64,000 nt of DNA. Origin: Microbacterium sp. SORGH_AS_0969 (GTDB lineage Bacteria > Actinomycetota > Actinomycetes > Actinomycetales > Microbacteriaceae). The notes under the pieces are model-generated. The model worked only from the letters and a program-made list of their open reading frames with translations, ran no database searches and was not told the origin of the DNA. Numbering within the stretch: position 1 is the stretch's first letter; the number at the start of each line of letters is the position of its first letter. Positions 1 through 10,685 of this stretch are shown here, in pieces. The translations under genes and the position numbers were made by a program. The stretch is taken from positions 2,542,001 through 2,606,000 of the forward strand of contig NZ_JAUTAG010000001.1 of the NCBI RefSeq assembly GCF_030818255.1. Direction: 5' to 3'.

Positions 1-297
1 GCCGGTGAGCCCGTCGCGGTGGCCGAGATTGTCGCCCGTGGTCACGACGAGGTCGGGCGACAGGTCCGCGAGCCGGGCCATCCACTCCTGCTTGCGATGC
101 TGCCACGGTGCCATGTGTGCGTCCGACACATGGAGGACGCGAATCGGTTCCGCACCCTTCGGAAGGACGCGGAGCGCGTGATAGCGGACCGTGAAGAGGT
201 AGCGCTCGATGCCGACGCCCCAGACGGCGGCGCCGACAGCGGCCGCCCCCGCAACCCCGAGGGGTGCGAGGGCGGCCGTCACTGCGGGACGGGTCAC
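1..297 (-). CDS. Metallophosphoesterase, N-terminal part (cut by window edge)
   Basis: Only the first 99 codons lie in the window. The GTG start overlaps the stop of the upstream penicillin-binding protein gene (GTGA overlap), so the two are probably co-transcribed. After a hydrophobic N-terminal segment (AAAVGAAVWGVGIE) come the first two metal-binding blocks of the calcineurin-like phosphoesterase family: VLHVSDAHMAP (D-x-H) and TTGDN (G-D-N). The family hydrolyses phosphodiesters or phosphomonoesters with two metal ions. The N-terminal anchor fits the membrane-linked YkuE/YaeI-like branch often found next to actinobacterial PBP genes, but the substrate cannot be told. The rest of the catalytic domain is off the window. 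Confidence 0.85.
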   Translation of the reverse strand, partial: MTRPAVTAALAPLGVAGAAAVGAAVWGVGIERYLFTVRYHALRVLPKGAEPIRVLHVSDAHMAPWQHRKQEWMARLADLSPDLVVTTGDNLGHRDGLTG

Positions 298-2993
298 GGG
301 CAGTCCTTCGCGGCGATGCTCAGCGACACCGGGGTGTTCTTGTTCGTCGCGGTCCCTGCGGCGGGGTTCGTCCCCGTCACGCGGCCCTCGGCGGGTGCGC
401 TCGCGTCCTTCTCGCAGCTGCCGATCGAGACGGTCCCGAAGCCCGCGGCGAGCAGAGCGGCCCGGGCGGAGCTGACGGGGTTTCCGGACACGTCCGGGAC
501 CGTGGCACCCTGGCCGTTGCCGGGGCTGATCGTGATCGTCGATCCCGCGGGCGCCGTTCCGCCACCGGGGTTCTGCGCCGCGACGCGATCGCCGCCCATG
601 TCGGAGTCGACGGGGGAGCCCACGGTCACGCTGAAGCCCGCGGACTCGAGCGTCGATCGGGCCTCGTCGATGCTCTTGCCCACCACGTTGGGCAGGTCGC
701 GCTGGATCGTGCGGGTCAGGTTCGACGGCGGCGGCGGGAAAGCGTCCCCTCCGTAGAACTCATCCGCGGCGCGCTGAGCGCCCTCGGCGATCGAGTACCT
801 CATGTTCGAGAGCTGTTGCCCGTTCCAATACTTGCCGAACAGGGTTTCGGTGCCCTCCCAGTTGCCGACCCACACGGCGGTGGTGACGTTGGTCGAGGAC
901 TCGATCATCCACGTGTTCCAGCCCTCGTGGGTACCGGTCTTGCCGATCAGGGCGGTTCCGTCGTACGGATTGGCCGACTGTCCGGTTCCGCCGCCGGTCA
1001 TGACGCCCTGTAGAGCGTAAGCGGCCGCGGCGGACACTTCGGGCGTCAGGGTGCCGGGCGTGCACTGGCGGTCGGGGATCGGACGCTCGGCACCGTCACT
1101 GTCCGTCACCTTGTCGATGACCTTCGGTTGGCAGTGGGTGCCACCGTTGGCGACGGTCGCATAGGCTCCGGCCATCGCGATCGGCGAGACGTTGTCGTCG
1201 CCGATGACGTTGTTGGCGACCCGCATTTCGATGTCGGTGCCGTCGCCACGGGTGACGCCGAGCTTCTTGGCGACCTTGGCGATGTCGCACAGGTCGAGCT
1301 GCGCGGCCATCGCGAGGTACCCGGTATTGAGCGAGTTCTTGGTGAAGGTCATCGGGGTGCCGTAGTAACCCGGGTCGGACCCGAAGTTGTTGATGATGGT
1401 GCCGCCCCCGTTGGTCCAGTCGCCGTAACACGAGTTCTTCATGTTCGGCACCGGACGCAGACGACCGTTGAGGTTCTCGTTGAGCGAGTGGCCCTTCTCC
1501 AGCCAGTCCACGAGCGTGAAGAGCTTGAAGGTCGATCCGGCGTTGAAGCCGATGGAACCACCGGTGTCCTTGTCCCCCGCGAAGACGATGGAGTTGTAGG
1601 CGGGGTCGGACTCCGCCTGCGTCGGGTCCTGCGTGAACTTCGTGTTCTGCGCGATGCCGAGGATGCGGCCGGTCTTGGCCTCCATGCTGACGGCGGTGGA
1701 ACCGAACTTCATTCCATCGAAGCTCTGCGGCGCGTTCTCGTTCATCGCGGTCTGCGCGGCATCCTGAATACGCCAATCGAGCGTGGTCTGGATCGTGAGA
1801 CCGTCCTGGCGGAGCGCGTCGACGCGGTCGTCGACGGTGGCGCCGAAGGCGGGGTCGTTCAGGATCGTCGCGACGACGTACTGGCAGAAGTACGGGGCAC
1901 CCGAGTTCGCGCAGCCCTGATCGGTCGCGGTGATCTGCGGGGTGATCGGCTCGATGGCCGCCGCGACGTATTGCTCGTGCGTGATCTTGCCGTCCGCTTC
2001 CATGCGGCTGAGGACATACAGCTGTCGACCCTTGGTCTCGCTGTAGCCGTCGGCGGCGTTCACGAGCTGCTCCTGCGTGATCTCACCGTTGTCGCGCAGC
2101 GTGTAGAGCGCCTGGATGGTGCTCTGGTCGACGTCGTCGATCGACCCGTCCGGCGCCTTGTTCCACGAGGTCTCGCCGTCGCTGATGGACCCTTCCGGGC
2201 GGTCGATGCGGAAGCGGTTCGGGTTCTGCACCATGCCCGCGAGGACGGCGGCCTGGCCCACGTTCAGCTGCGCGGCCGGGACGTTGAAGTAGTACTTCGC
2301 GGCCGCGTCGATGCCGTAGGTCACGCCGCCGAAGTTCGCGATGTTGAGGTACCCGAGGAGGATCTGGTCCTTCGTGTACTGCTTCTCGAGCTGGATCGCA
2401 TACCGCATCTCCTGCAGCTTGCGCTGGTAGCCCGCGACGCCGTCGGACTGGATCGCCTCGAGGGCGCACGCCTGCAGGGCCTCGTCGCGCGTCTGAGCGG
2501 GCTGGCCGTCGGAGCCGTCCGTCGCCTTGGCGTCGCGCTCGCATCGCTGCACGAGCACGTTCTTGACGTACTGCTGGCTGATCGACGAGCCACCCTGGGT
2601 CTCGCCGCCCGAGGCGTTGCTGAGGAGCGCACGGGTGGTACCGATGAGATCGACGCCGCCGTGCTGGTAGTACCGCGGGTCCTCGGAGGAGAGGATCGCG
2701 TCGTACATGACGGGGTTCACCTGGTCGAACGTGACGGGGGAGCGGTTCTGGTCGTAGAACTTCGCGAGGACCCGGTCGCCGGCCATGAGCGTCGTGGGCA
2801 GCATGAGCGCGTCAGGCTGCAGGTAGCTCGGCATGTTGTCGAAGATCGTGATGGCGCTGCTGGCGGCGGCACCTGACACGGCGATCGCCGGGGTGACAGC
2901 GGCGGTCAGCAGAACACCGGCGGCCGTGCTCAGACCGACGAGGCCGAGGATGCCGCCGAGCGCACCGCTAGCCGTTCGTTTGTTCTCAGGCAT
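294..2993 (-). CDS. Class A penicillin-binding protein with C-terminal PASTA domains
   Basis: Bifunctional peptidoglycan synthase of about 899 aa: an N-terminal membrane anchor (LGGILGLVGLSTAAGVLLTA), a glycosyltransferase-51 domain at about residues 80-290 (ending near YYFNVPAAQLNVGQAA), and a transpeptidase domain. The transpeptidase shows the serine motif STFK near residue 485, SLN, and KTGT near residue 683. Two PASTA repeats (DLPNVVGKSIDEA and ATVPDVSGNPVSSA) close the protein at about residues 765-899; in this family they bind muropeptides or beta-lactams. I start at ATG 2993: TAGCAT lies 7 nt upstream with no Shine-Dalgarno, so the transcript is probably leaderless. A longer in-frame start at 3071 has no support. 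The stop overlaps the metallophosphoesterase start. Confidence 0.95.
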   Translation of the reverse strand: MPENKRTASGALGGILGLVGLSTAAGVLLTAAVTPAIAVSGAAASSAITIFDNMPSYLQPDALMLPTTLMAGDRVLAKFYDQNRSPVTFDQVNPVMYDAILSSEDPRYYQHGGVDLIGTTRALLSNASGGETQGGSSISQQYVKNVLVQRCERDAKATDGSDGQPAQTRDEALQACALEAIQSDGVAGYQRKLQEMRYAIQLEKQYTKDQILLGYLNIANFGGVTYGIDAAAKYYFNVPAAQLNVGQAAVLAGMVQNPNRFRIDRPEGSISDGETSWNKAPDGSIDDVDQSTIQALYTLRDNGEITQEQLVNAADGYSETKGRQLYVLSRMEADGKITHEQYVAAAIEPITPQITATDQGCANSGAPYFCQYVVATILNDPAFGATVDDRVDALRQDGLTIQTTLDWRIQDAAQTAMNENAPQSFDGMKFGSTAVSMEAKTGRILGIAQNTKFTQDPTQAESDPAYNSIVFAGDKDTGGSIGFNAGSTFKLFTLVDWLEKGHSLNENLNGRLRPVPNMKNSCYGDWTNGGGTIINNFGSDPGYYGTPMTFTKNSLNTGYLAMAAQLDLCDIAKVAKKLGVTRGDGTDIEMRVANNVIGDDNVSPIAMAGAYATVANGGTHCQPKVIDKVTDSDGAERPIPDRQCTPGTLTPEVSAAAAYALQGVMTGGGTGQSANPYDGTALIGKTGTHEGWNTWMIESSTNVTTAVWVGNWEGTETLFGKYWNGQQLSNMRYSIAEGAQRAADEFYGGDAFPPPPSNLTRTIQRDLPNVVGKSIDEARSTLESAGFSVTVGSPVDSDMGGDRVAAQNPGGGTAPAGSTITISPGNGQGATVPDVSGNPVSSARAALLAAGFGTVSIGSCEKDASAPAEGRVTGTNPAAGTATNKNTPVSLSIAAKDCP

Positions 2994-3111
2994 AGGGTTG
3001 ATGCTAAGCGACGTTGCTGGGCGATGCCTCGATGGCGTGCGCTCGCGCGCGTACGCGTCCTGGCCGCGCACACCTCGTGCGCGGCATCCGAGTCACCTTC
3101 GGGAGCTGCGA

Positions 3112-3330
3112 ATGACCACGTGGGAGTACCTCACCACGCCGCTGTTGATCCACAACACCGCGGCGATCCTCAACAACTGGGGAAAGCAGGGGTGGGAGCT
3201 CGTGCAGGTCGTCACCGGCCCCGAAGGCGGGCTCGTGGCCTACTTCAAGCGCCCGACCGGCGGTGGCACGGCCAACGCGGGCCTCGGGGCAGCCGAGGCC
3301 GCGGCGCGTCAGTTCGAGGGCCAGCAGTGA
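3112..3330 (+). CDS. DUF4177-type small protein
   Basis: A 72-aa protein starting MTTWEYLTTPLL, with the aromatic core WEYLTTPLL / NNWGKQGWELVQVV typical of the DUF4177 family, a small beta-sheet domain of unknown function common in actinobacteria. GGGAGC precedes the ATG. It is divergent from the penicillin-binding protein gene, and its stop overlaps the GTG start of the RidA gene by 4 nt, so the two are probably translated together. There is no signal peptide or membrane segment, so it should be cytoplasmic. The C-terminus is Gly/Ala-rich. Confidence 0.85.
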   Translation: MTTWEYLTTPLLIHNTAAILNNWGKQGWELVQVVTGPEGGLVAYFKRPTGGGTANAGLGAAEAAARQFEGQQ

Positions 3331-3794
3331 GCGTCGCGGAGCGTCTCGCCGAGCTCGGCGTCGAGGTCCCCTCGGTCGTCCCGCCGGTCGCTGCCTACAT
3401 CCCCGCGAAGCAGCACGGCGATCTCATCTACACCTCCGGTCAGCTGCCGATGGTGCAGGGCGCCCTGCCCGCCACGGGCAAGGTCGGCGAGTCCGAGGGT
3501 CTCGTGAGCCCCGCGGATGCCAAGACCTACGCGCGCCAGTGCGCGCTCAACGCCCTCGCGGCGGCGGCGGCCGTCGCCGGCGGTGTCGACAAGCTGACGG
3601 GCGTGCTCAAGCTCACCGGGTTCGTGGCATCCGTCCCTGAATTCACCGGGCAGCCCGGCATCATCAACGGCGCGAGCGAGTTCCTGGGCGAGGTCTTCGG
3701 CGACGCCGGGGTCCACGCACGCTCCGCCGTCGGCGTTCCCGTTCTGCCTCTGGACAGCCCGGTCGAGGTCGAGGTCGTCTTCACCGTCGCCTGA
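3327..3794 (+). CDS. RidA (YjgF/YER057c/UK114) family protein
   Basis: A 155-aa member of the RidA superfamily, which hydrolyses reactive enamine/imine intermediates released by PLP enzymes. Family features are visible: DLIYTSGQLPM near the N-terminus, QCALNALAAAAAVAG in the helix, and the C-terminal block ARSAVGVPVLPLDSPVEVEVVF. It is longer than the classical 125-130 aa RidA and resembles the long actinobacterial subgroup, so it may not be the archetypal 2-aminoacrylate deaminase. The GTG start overlaps the upstream stop (GTGA). A strong bidirectional terminator follows directly. Confidence 0.92.
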   Translation: MSVAERLAELGVEVPSVVPPVAAYIPAKQHGDLIYTSGQLPMVQGALPATGKVGESEGLVSPADAKTYARQCALNALAAAAAVAGGVDKLTGVLKLTGFVASVPEFTGQPGIINGASEFLGEVFGDAGVHARSAVGVPVLPLDSPVEVEVVFTVA

Positions 3795-3801
3795 GCCAAG
3801 A

Positions 3802-3850
3802 GAACGTCAGAGGGGGCGGGACCGCATAGGTCCCGCCCCCTCTGACGTTC
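3802..3850. terminator. Bidirectional intrinsic terminator between ridA-like gene and prpC
   Basis: A perfect 22-bp inverted repeat (arms 3802-3823 and 3829-3850) with a 5-nt loop lies between two convergent genes. It ends one base before the prpC stop codon, so it can serve both strands. There is no long T tract, which is usual in high-GC actinobacteria. Confidence 0.92.
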
Positions 3851-5023
3851 CTACGCCTCTTCTGGCCGTGCGGCGGCAGCTCGGTCCGCCTCGGACGCGA
3901 CGTATCCCTCGACGTGCCGTTCGTCGACGCCGGTGTACGCCGACAGCGGGCGGATGAGGGCGTTGGATGCCGTCTGCTCCATGATGTGAGCCGTCCAGCC
4001 CGTGACGCGGGCCGCGACGAACAGCGGGGTGAAGGTCGGGGTGTCGAAGCCGATGAGGTGGTACGCCGGTCCGGACGGATAGTCGAGGTTCGGGTAGATG
4101 CCCTTCCGCGCGACGAACGCGGTCTCGAGCTCGTCGTACAGGGCGGCGAGTTCGTCGGCGCCGTAGTGGGCGACGAGCGTGTCGAGGGCCGCCTTCATCG
4201 TGGGAACGCGAGAGTCGCCCTTCTTGTAGACCCGGTGCCCGAAGCCCATGATCTTTCGCTTGTTCGCGAGGGCGTCGTCGAGCCAGCCCGCGACCCGCTC
4301 GGCCGAACCGATCTCGTCGAAGATGTGCATGACCGCCTCGTTCGCGCCTCCGTGCAGAGCGCCTTTGAGTGCTCCGATCGCGCCGACGACCGCCGAGTAC
4401 AGGTCGGCGGTCGTCGAGGTGATGACGCGCGCGGTGAACGTCGATGCATTGAACGAGTGCTCGGCGTACAGGATCATCGACACGTTGAACGCCTCGGCGA
4501 CGACGTCCACCGGCTCTTCGCCGAACGTCATCCAGAGGAAGTTGCGCGAGTAATCCAGGTCGTCCCGGGGCGGAACCAGCTCCTGCCCCCGTCGGCGGCG
4601 CTGGTCGTAGGCCACCATCGCGGGGATCTTGGCGAACAGCAGCTTCGCCTTGGCGAGATCGGCCGACGGAGAGTTGTCGGCCACGTCGGCCGCCGAGGCG
4701 CCGAGGGCCGAGACGGCGGTCCGCACGACGTCCATGGGGTGAGCGTCGAGCGGGAGCAGGTCGATCACGGTCTTGATGTCGTCGTCGAGGTCGCGGTTCG
4801 CGCGCTCGAACGTCTCGAACTCCCCGCGCTCCGACTCGGTCGGCAGGTCGCCGTTCCACAGCAGCAGGGCGACGGCCTCGAACGACTGCGTGGCGGCGAG
4901 CTCTTGCACGGGATACCCGCGATACAGGAGCGAATTGGTCTCGGGATTGACCTTGCTGATGGCGGTGTAGTCCACCGTGACGCCGGCGAGGCCCTTCTTG
5001 ATGTCGTCCTGGGTGTCAGCCAT
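3851..5023 (-). CDS. prpC: 2-methylcitrate synthase / citrate synthase
   Basis: A 390-aa citrate-synthase-fold enzyme that condenses propionyl-CoA (and acetyl-CoA) with oxaloacetate, the first step of the methylcitrate cycle. Visible family blocks are LYRGYPVQELA near the N-terminus, HSFNASTFTARV (His), ALKGALHGGANEAVM (His), and IMGFGHRVYKKGDSR with the third His and Arg residues. The placement after prpD and prpB favours the methylcitrate role over housekeeping citrate synthase. I start at ATG 5023 (MADTQDD), where AAGGAG lies 5 nt upstream and overlaps the end of prpB; an ATG two codons earlier is less likely. It is the last gene of the operon. Confidence 0.96.
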   Translation of the reverse strand: MADTQDDIKKGLAGVTVDYTAISKVNPETNSLLYRGYPVQELAATQSFEAVALLLWNGDLPTESERGEFETFERANRDLDDDIKTVIDLLPLDAHPMDVVRTAVSALGASAADVADNSPSADLAKAKLLFAKIPAMVAYDQRRRRGQELVPPRDDLDYSRNFLWMTFGEEPVDVVAEAFNVSMILYAEHSFNASTFTARVITSTTADLYSAVVGAIGALKGALHGGANEAVMHIFDEIGSAERVAGWLDDALANKRKIMGFGHRVYKKGDSRVPTMKAALDTLVAHYGADELAALYDELETAFVARKGIYPNLDYPSGPAYHLIGFDTPTFTPLFVAARVTGWTAHIMEQTASNALIRPLSAYTGVDERHVEGYVASEADRAAAARPEEA

Positions 5024-5025
5024 GC

Positions 5026-5928
5026 TCACTCCTTCGTGATGGTGAAGTCGAAGATGTTCGTGTCGAAGTGGTTGTACTGCTCGTAGTCGATCAGGTCGTA
5101 GAGGTCGGCGCGATGCTGCATCGAGCCGAGCTGGCTCTTCAGGTGTCCCTCGTCCTGGAGGACGTCGAGGGCGCGGTCGGCGGCCCCCATCGCGAGGCGC
5201 AGGAGCGAGACCGGCCAGATGACGATGTTCACGCCGACGCTCCGCAGGTCGTCGACGCTGAAGAGGTCGCTCTTGCCGAACTCGGTCATGTTGGCGAGGA
5301 TCGGCACGTCGACAGCAGCGCGCACCGCCTCGAACTCGGCCAGGGTGCGCATCGCCTCGGGGAAGATCGCGTCCGCCCCGGCATCCACGAGCTGTCGCGC
5401 GCGGTCGATCGCGGCGTCCAGACCGTCGACGGCCCGGATGTCGGTGCGGGCCATGACGAGGAAGTTGTCGTCACGCCGCGCATCGACCGCCGCGCGGATG
5501 CGCTTGATCGCGGTGTCGGTGTCGACCACCGCCTTCCCGTCGAGGTGGCCGCACCGCTTCGGGTTGATCTGGTCTTCGATGTGGCATCCGGCCAGTCCCG
5601 CGTCTTCGAGCGTCTGGATGGTCCGCGCGACGTTCATGGGTTCGCCGAAACCGGTGTCGGCGTCGATGATCGCGGGGAGGTCGGTCATCCGGGCGATCTG
5701 CTGCCCGCGACCGGCGACTTCGGTGAGGGTGGTCAGACCGATGTCGGGGAGCCCGAGATCGGCGCTCAGCACCGCTCCCGAGATGTACACGCCCTCGAAC
5801 CCCTTGCGTTCGATGAGGCGGGCCGACAGCGGGTTGAACGCCCCGGGGAAGCGGAGGAGTTCGCCGGATGCCAACCGCTCGCGGAACGCCCGCCGTTTCT
5901 CGGCTGCCGAGACCGACGAGTACAGCAT
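5026..5928 (-). CDS. prpB: Methylisocitrate lyase
   Basis: A 300-aa enzyme of the isocitrate lyase/PEP mutase superfamily that cleaves 2-methylisocitrate to pyruvate and succinate. Visible motifs are GAFNPLSARLIERKGFEGVYISG, IIDADTGFGEP (metal-binding Asp), HIEDQINPKRCGHLDGK (the KRCGH catalytic loop), and MARTDIRAVDG. The ATG at 5928 shares a base with the prpD stop (TGATG), so the two genes are translationally coupled. The reading frame stays open upstream, but that region belongs to prpD. The prpC ribosome site sits on its last codons. Confidence 0.96.
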   Translation of the reverse strand: MLYSSVSAAEKRRAFRERLASGELLRFPGAFNPLSARLIERKGFEGVYISGAVLSADLGLPDIGLTTLTEVAGRGQQIARMTDLPAIIDADTGFGEPMNVARTIQTLEDAGLAGCHIEDQINPKRCGHLDGKAVVDTDTAIKRIRAAVDARRDDNFLVMARTDIRAVDGLDAAIDRARQLVDAGADAIFPEAMRTLAEFEAVRAAVDVPILANMTEFGKSDLFSVDDLRSVGVNIVIWPVSLLRLAMGAADRALDVLQDEGHLKSQLGSMQHRADLYDLIDYEQYNHFDTNIFDFTITKE

Positions 5929-7454
5929 CAGAAGAGTCCCTTGGGTGCGGGAGCGGATGCCAGGACGCCGGGCTTCGCGACGATGGTGAGCTGCATGACC
6001 TCGGCGGGGGTGAGCTCGGGCAGGCGCTCGGCGAGGGCGAGGAAGCGTTCGATCTCCTCGGGGAGCAGGACGGGCTCGGCGAGGATTCGGAACTTGCGGA
6101 TGTAGTCCTCGCGGGCGAAGGGTCGGGCGCCGAGAGGGTGGGCGTCGGCGACGGCGATCTCGTCCTCCAGGGTCGACCCGTCGGTGAGGGTGATGACGAC
6201 GCGACCGCCGAAGGCCTTCTCGTTCGGGTCCTCGGAGTGGTACCGGCGGGTCCACTCGGCATCCTCCGCCGTCGTGACCTTGTGCCAGAGCCGCACGGTG
6301 TCGGAGCGGCCCGCGCGTTCGGGGGCGTAGGAGTCGACGTGGTGCCAGGCGCCGTCCTGCAACGCCACGGCGAAGATGTACGGGATGGAGTGATCCAGCG
6401 TTTCGCGCGAGGCCGTGGGGTCGTACTTCTGCGGGTCGTTCGCGCCGGAGCCGATCACGTAGTGCGTGTGGTGGCTGGTGTGCAGCACGATCGAGGCGAT
6501 GTTCGCCGGGTCGGTGAGGTCGGGGCGCTCGTGGTGGAGCTTGCGGGCGAGGTCGATCCACGCCTGCGCCTGGTACTCGGCGGAGTGCTCCTTCGTGTAC
6601 GAGTCGAGGATCGCCCGCTTGGACTCCCCGTCACCGGGCAGCGGGACGTCATAGGTGGCGGTGGGGCCGTCGAGCAGCCACGCGATGACACCGTCTTCGC
6701 CTTCGTAGATCGGGGACGGCGACGTCTCGCCCCGCATGGCTCGGTCGACGGCTTCGATCGCCATCTTCCCCGCGAACGCGGGGGCGTGCGCCTTCCACGT
6801 GGAGATCTCGCCCTTGCGGGACTGACGGGTCGCGGTGGTGGTGTGAAGGGCTTGGCCGATCGCCTGGTAGATCGTGGCCTGATCGAGGCCGAGGAGGGTG
6901 CCGATGCCGGCCGCGGCGGAGGGGCCGAGGTGGGCGACGTGATCGATCTTGTGCTTGTGCAGGCTGATCGCGCGGACCAGGTCGATCTGCACCTCGTACG
7001 CCGTCGCCAGCGCCCGCACCACGGCGGCGCCGTCACGGCCGGTGTGCTGGGCGACGGCGAGGATCGGGGGGATGTTGTCGCCGGGGTGGGAGTAATCCGC
7101 CGCGAGGAACGTGTCGTGGTAGTCGAGTTCTCGCACGGCGACGCCGTTCGCCCACGCCGCCCACTCCGGGCTCGAACGTCGCTCCAGCGCGCAGCCGAAC
7201 ACCGTCGCCCCGGCCCCGCCGATCGACACCGCGTGATCCAGGGCCTGCTGACGCGCCGCGCTGACCGGTTCGCGCGACAGCGACGCCGCCGCGACGGCGG
7301 CGTTGTCGATCACCCGGTTGATGATCATGTCCGCCACATCGGCGTCGACCGCCACCGGATCGACCGCGATTCGCGCGAGAGACCACGCGAGTTGTCCCTC
7401 ACGAGCCAGGTTCTCTTCGCTGCGGTGGACACGAACGTGGTGCGTGATCGTCAT
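5928..7454 (-). CDS. prpD: 2-methylcitrate dehydratase (MmgE/PrpD family)
   Basis: A 508-aa MmgE/PrpD protein that dehydrates 2-methylcitrate on the way to 2-methylisocitrate. Recognisable blocks are [23 protein letters not shown] and the helical [24 protein letters not shown] region, with [15 protein letters not shown] following. It starts ATG-ACC at 7454; the gntR stop overlaps this start by 4 nt. The order gntR-prpD-prpB-prpC, with overlaps at each of the first two joints and 2 nt at the third, makes one operon for propionyl-CoA use. Confidence 0.96.
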   Translation of the reverse strand: MTITHHVRVHRSEENLAREGQLAWSLARIAVDPVAVDADVADMIINRVIDNAAVAAASLSREPVSAARQQALDHAVSIGGAGATVFGCALERRSSPEWAAWANGVAVRELDYHDTFLAADYSHPGDNIPPILAVAQHTGRDGAAVVRALATAYEVQIDLVRAISLHKHKIDHVAHLGPSAAAGIGTLLGLDQATIYQAIGQALHTTTATRQSRKGEISTWKAHAPAFAGKMAIEAVDRAMRGETSPSPIYEGEDGVIAWLLDGPTATYDVPLPGDGESKRAILDSYTKEHSAEYQAQAWIDLARKLHHERPDLTDPANIASIVLHTSHHTHYVIGSGANDPQKYDPTASRETLDHSIPYIFAVALQDGAWHHVDSYAPERAGRSDTVRLWHKVTTAEDAEWTRRYHSEDPNEKAFGGRVVITLTDGSTLEDEIAVADAHPLGARPFAREDYIRKFRILAEPVLLPEEIERFLALAERLPELTPAEVMQLTIVAKPGVLASAPAPKGLF

Positions 7455-8131
7455 GATCTTCTCTTTCGGCCGATGGATTGCGCGCTGGACGCGAGGGTCG
7501 GGGAGGTCTCGAGCGAGTCGAGGATGCTGGTGAGGGCGTTGTGCAGGTGGACGTGGACGGCATGCGCGGCGAGATCGCCGTCGCCGGCCGCGATGGCCGA
7601 GGCGATCAGGCGGTGCTCGGCGACCGAGGCGGCGAGTCGTTCCGGGCGGTACCGCGCGAGGCGTCGGACGCGCACGAGATGAGCGCGGACGGTGCGCAGT
7701 GCGCCGACCAGATAGTCGTTGTCGGCGGCGGCATCCATCTCCTCGTCGAACTCGGCGATGAGTGCGTAGTACGCGTCGCGAGCGGTGTCGCCGTCAAGAT
7801 CGGCGGCGGCGAAGGCGTCCGCCAGCCGGGTGAACGCCGTCGCCGAGGGCGAAGCCGCGGCCAGGCGGGCCGCCGTCTCCTCGAGGGCGCGGCGGACGGT
7901 GAAGAGCGCGCGGATGTCGTCGCTCTGCACGTCGGTGACGACGGTGACCCGCGGGGACGACTGGGCGACGAGTCCATCGGATGCCAGGCGGGCGAGGGCC
8001 GTGCGCAGCGGAGTCCGGCTCACGCCCAGGCGGGCGGACTGCTCGACTTCGCCGAGGACGGTGCCCGGCGCGAGGACGCCGGTCTGGATCTCTTCGAGGA
8101 GGGTGGCGTAGGCCCGATCGCTCGCGCGCAT
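7451..8131 (-). CDS. GntR-family (FCD) transcriptional regulator of the prp operon
   Basis: A 226-aa regulator. The N-terminal winged helix (about residues 5-70) contains [21 protein letters not shown], a classic GntR recognition helix, followed by an FCD ligand-binding domain with [28 protein letters not shown] and a metal/ligand-type [13 protein letters not shown] block. It heads the prp operon and its stop overlaps prpD, so it most likely senses a methylcitrate-cycle intermediate and controls the operon. I start at ATG 8131 because GAGGAGG lies 5 nt upstream; the 15-residue upstream extension lacks a ribosome site. Confidence 0.93.
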   Translation of the reverse strand: MRASDRAYATLLEEIQTGVLAPGTVLGEVEQSARLGVSRTPLRTALARLASDGLVAQSSPRVTVVTDVQSDDIRALFTVRRALEETAARLAAASPSATAFTRLADAFAAADLDGDTARDAYYALIAEFDEEMDAAADNDYLVGALRTVRAHLVRVRRLARYRPERLAASVAEHRLIASAIAAGDGDLAAHAVHVHLHNALTSILDSLETSPTLASSAQSIGRKRRS

Positions 8132-8165
8132 GCTGGCCTCCTCGACATCGCCGTTCACCGCTGAG

Positions 8166-8224
8166 TGTATACGCAAGGCGCCCTGCGGGGCGGCGATCGG
8201 GTCGCTGAGGGGTCCAATGTATCC
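8166..8224 (-). promoter_or_regulatory. Putative GntR operator pair upstream of gntR-prpDBC
   Basis: Two copies of the word TGTATMC stand in the gap before the GntR gene: TGTATAC at 8166-8172, which contains the palindrome GTATAC, and TGTATCC at 8218-8224. Their spacing of 52 bp is about five helical turns. GntR/FCD regulators usually bind GT-AC half-sites near their own promoter, so this is the likely autoregulatory site. The assignment is inferred from position and sequence only. Confidence 0.45.
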
Positions 8225-8227
8225 AGA

Positions 8228-8277
8228 ACACGAAGAATCCCGGATGCCGAGGGTGTGGCATCCGGGATCTTCCGTGT
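8228..8277 (-). terminator. Terminator after acs
   Basis: A 20-21-bp inverted repeat with a single 1-nt bulge (arms 8228-8248 and 8257-8277) lies just downstream of the acs stop. The inner arms are GGATGCC and GGCATCC, the same word that is enriched over the chromosomal half of the window. Confidence 0.85.
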
Positions 8278-8285
8278 CGTGTCGT

Positions 8286-10254
<1,969 letters not shown>

Positions 10255-10413
10255 CGCGGCGCTCCTTCGCGGTCGAGGGGATGCCGCGTCCTCGCAGGCA
10301 TCGTCACCGTGATGACGCTAGCGAGAGCCCCCGACAACCGGCCACCTCCGATAGTTGGCATCCCCGCGGGAAGAAAACGGGTGATATATCAGGGTGCGGT
10401 GGTGCGTGGTGAG

Positions 10414-10442
10414 TTGGCGCGGCCGTCTGAGGCGCGTAATCT
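10414..10442 (+). promoter_or_regulatory. Promoter of the 6C small RNA
   Basis: TTGGCG (10414-10419), a 17-bp spacer and TAATCT (10437-10442) form a good housekeeping-sigma promoter. It points rightward at the 6C hairpins, with a start expected near 10449. No coding sequence begins between it and the terminator at 10556. Confidence 0.75.
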
Positions 10443-10448
10443 AACAAC

Positions 10449-10556
10449 GCCCGAACATCGCTTCCGGCATCCGCGTCGGTGGGAGCCCCCCAATTTCCGC
10501 CGGCGCGTGGCGGCATCCCTCGCCCCCCACTGACGGGATGCCGCCCCCTCTTTTTT
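10449..10556 (+). ncRNA. 6C small RNA
   Basis: Two consecutive stem-loops each expose exactly six C in the loop, the defining mark of the actinobacterial 6C RNA family. Hairpin 1 has a 12-bp stem (10473-10484 with 10495-10506, including G-U pairs) and loop C-run 10486-10491. Hairpin 2 has an 11-bp perfect stem (10509-10519 with 10535-10545), loop C-run 10523-10528, then CCC and a T tract, so it doubles as the terminator. The family is known as a C-rich regulatory RNA (B11 in Mycobacterium tuberculosis), thought to base-pair with G-rich ribosome sites of target mRNAs. It sits between acs and tadA, close to the mycobacterial arrangement as I recall it. The 5' end is inferred from the promoter. 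Confidence 0.9.
10509..10556 (+). terminator. Intrinsic terminator (second 6C hairpin)
   Basis: A perfect 11-bp stem, 15-nt loop, and the T tract 10551-10556. The stem arms contain GGCATCC and GGATGCC. No protein gene on this strand lies upstream, which is why the transcript it ends must be the small RNA. Confidence 0.92.
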
Positions 10557-10685
10557 CTGCCCCGGTCCACTGTCGGATCGTGTGGGGCGGCACTTCTTCT
10601 CCCCGAGCCGCGAGCTCGGTGATCTCTCCACGAATCCGACATTCGGCTCGGTGCGAGGCGGGCTCGCCCTCGTACCGTCGTCGGC

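Noticed and set aside
1128..2876. A 582-aa open frame on the + strand
   Set aside because: It is the antisense shadow of the penicillin-binding protein gene, with Arg/Val/Asp-rich low-complexity translation and no ribosome site.
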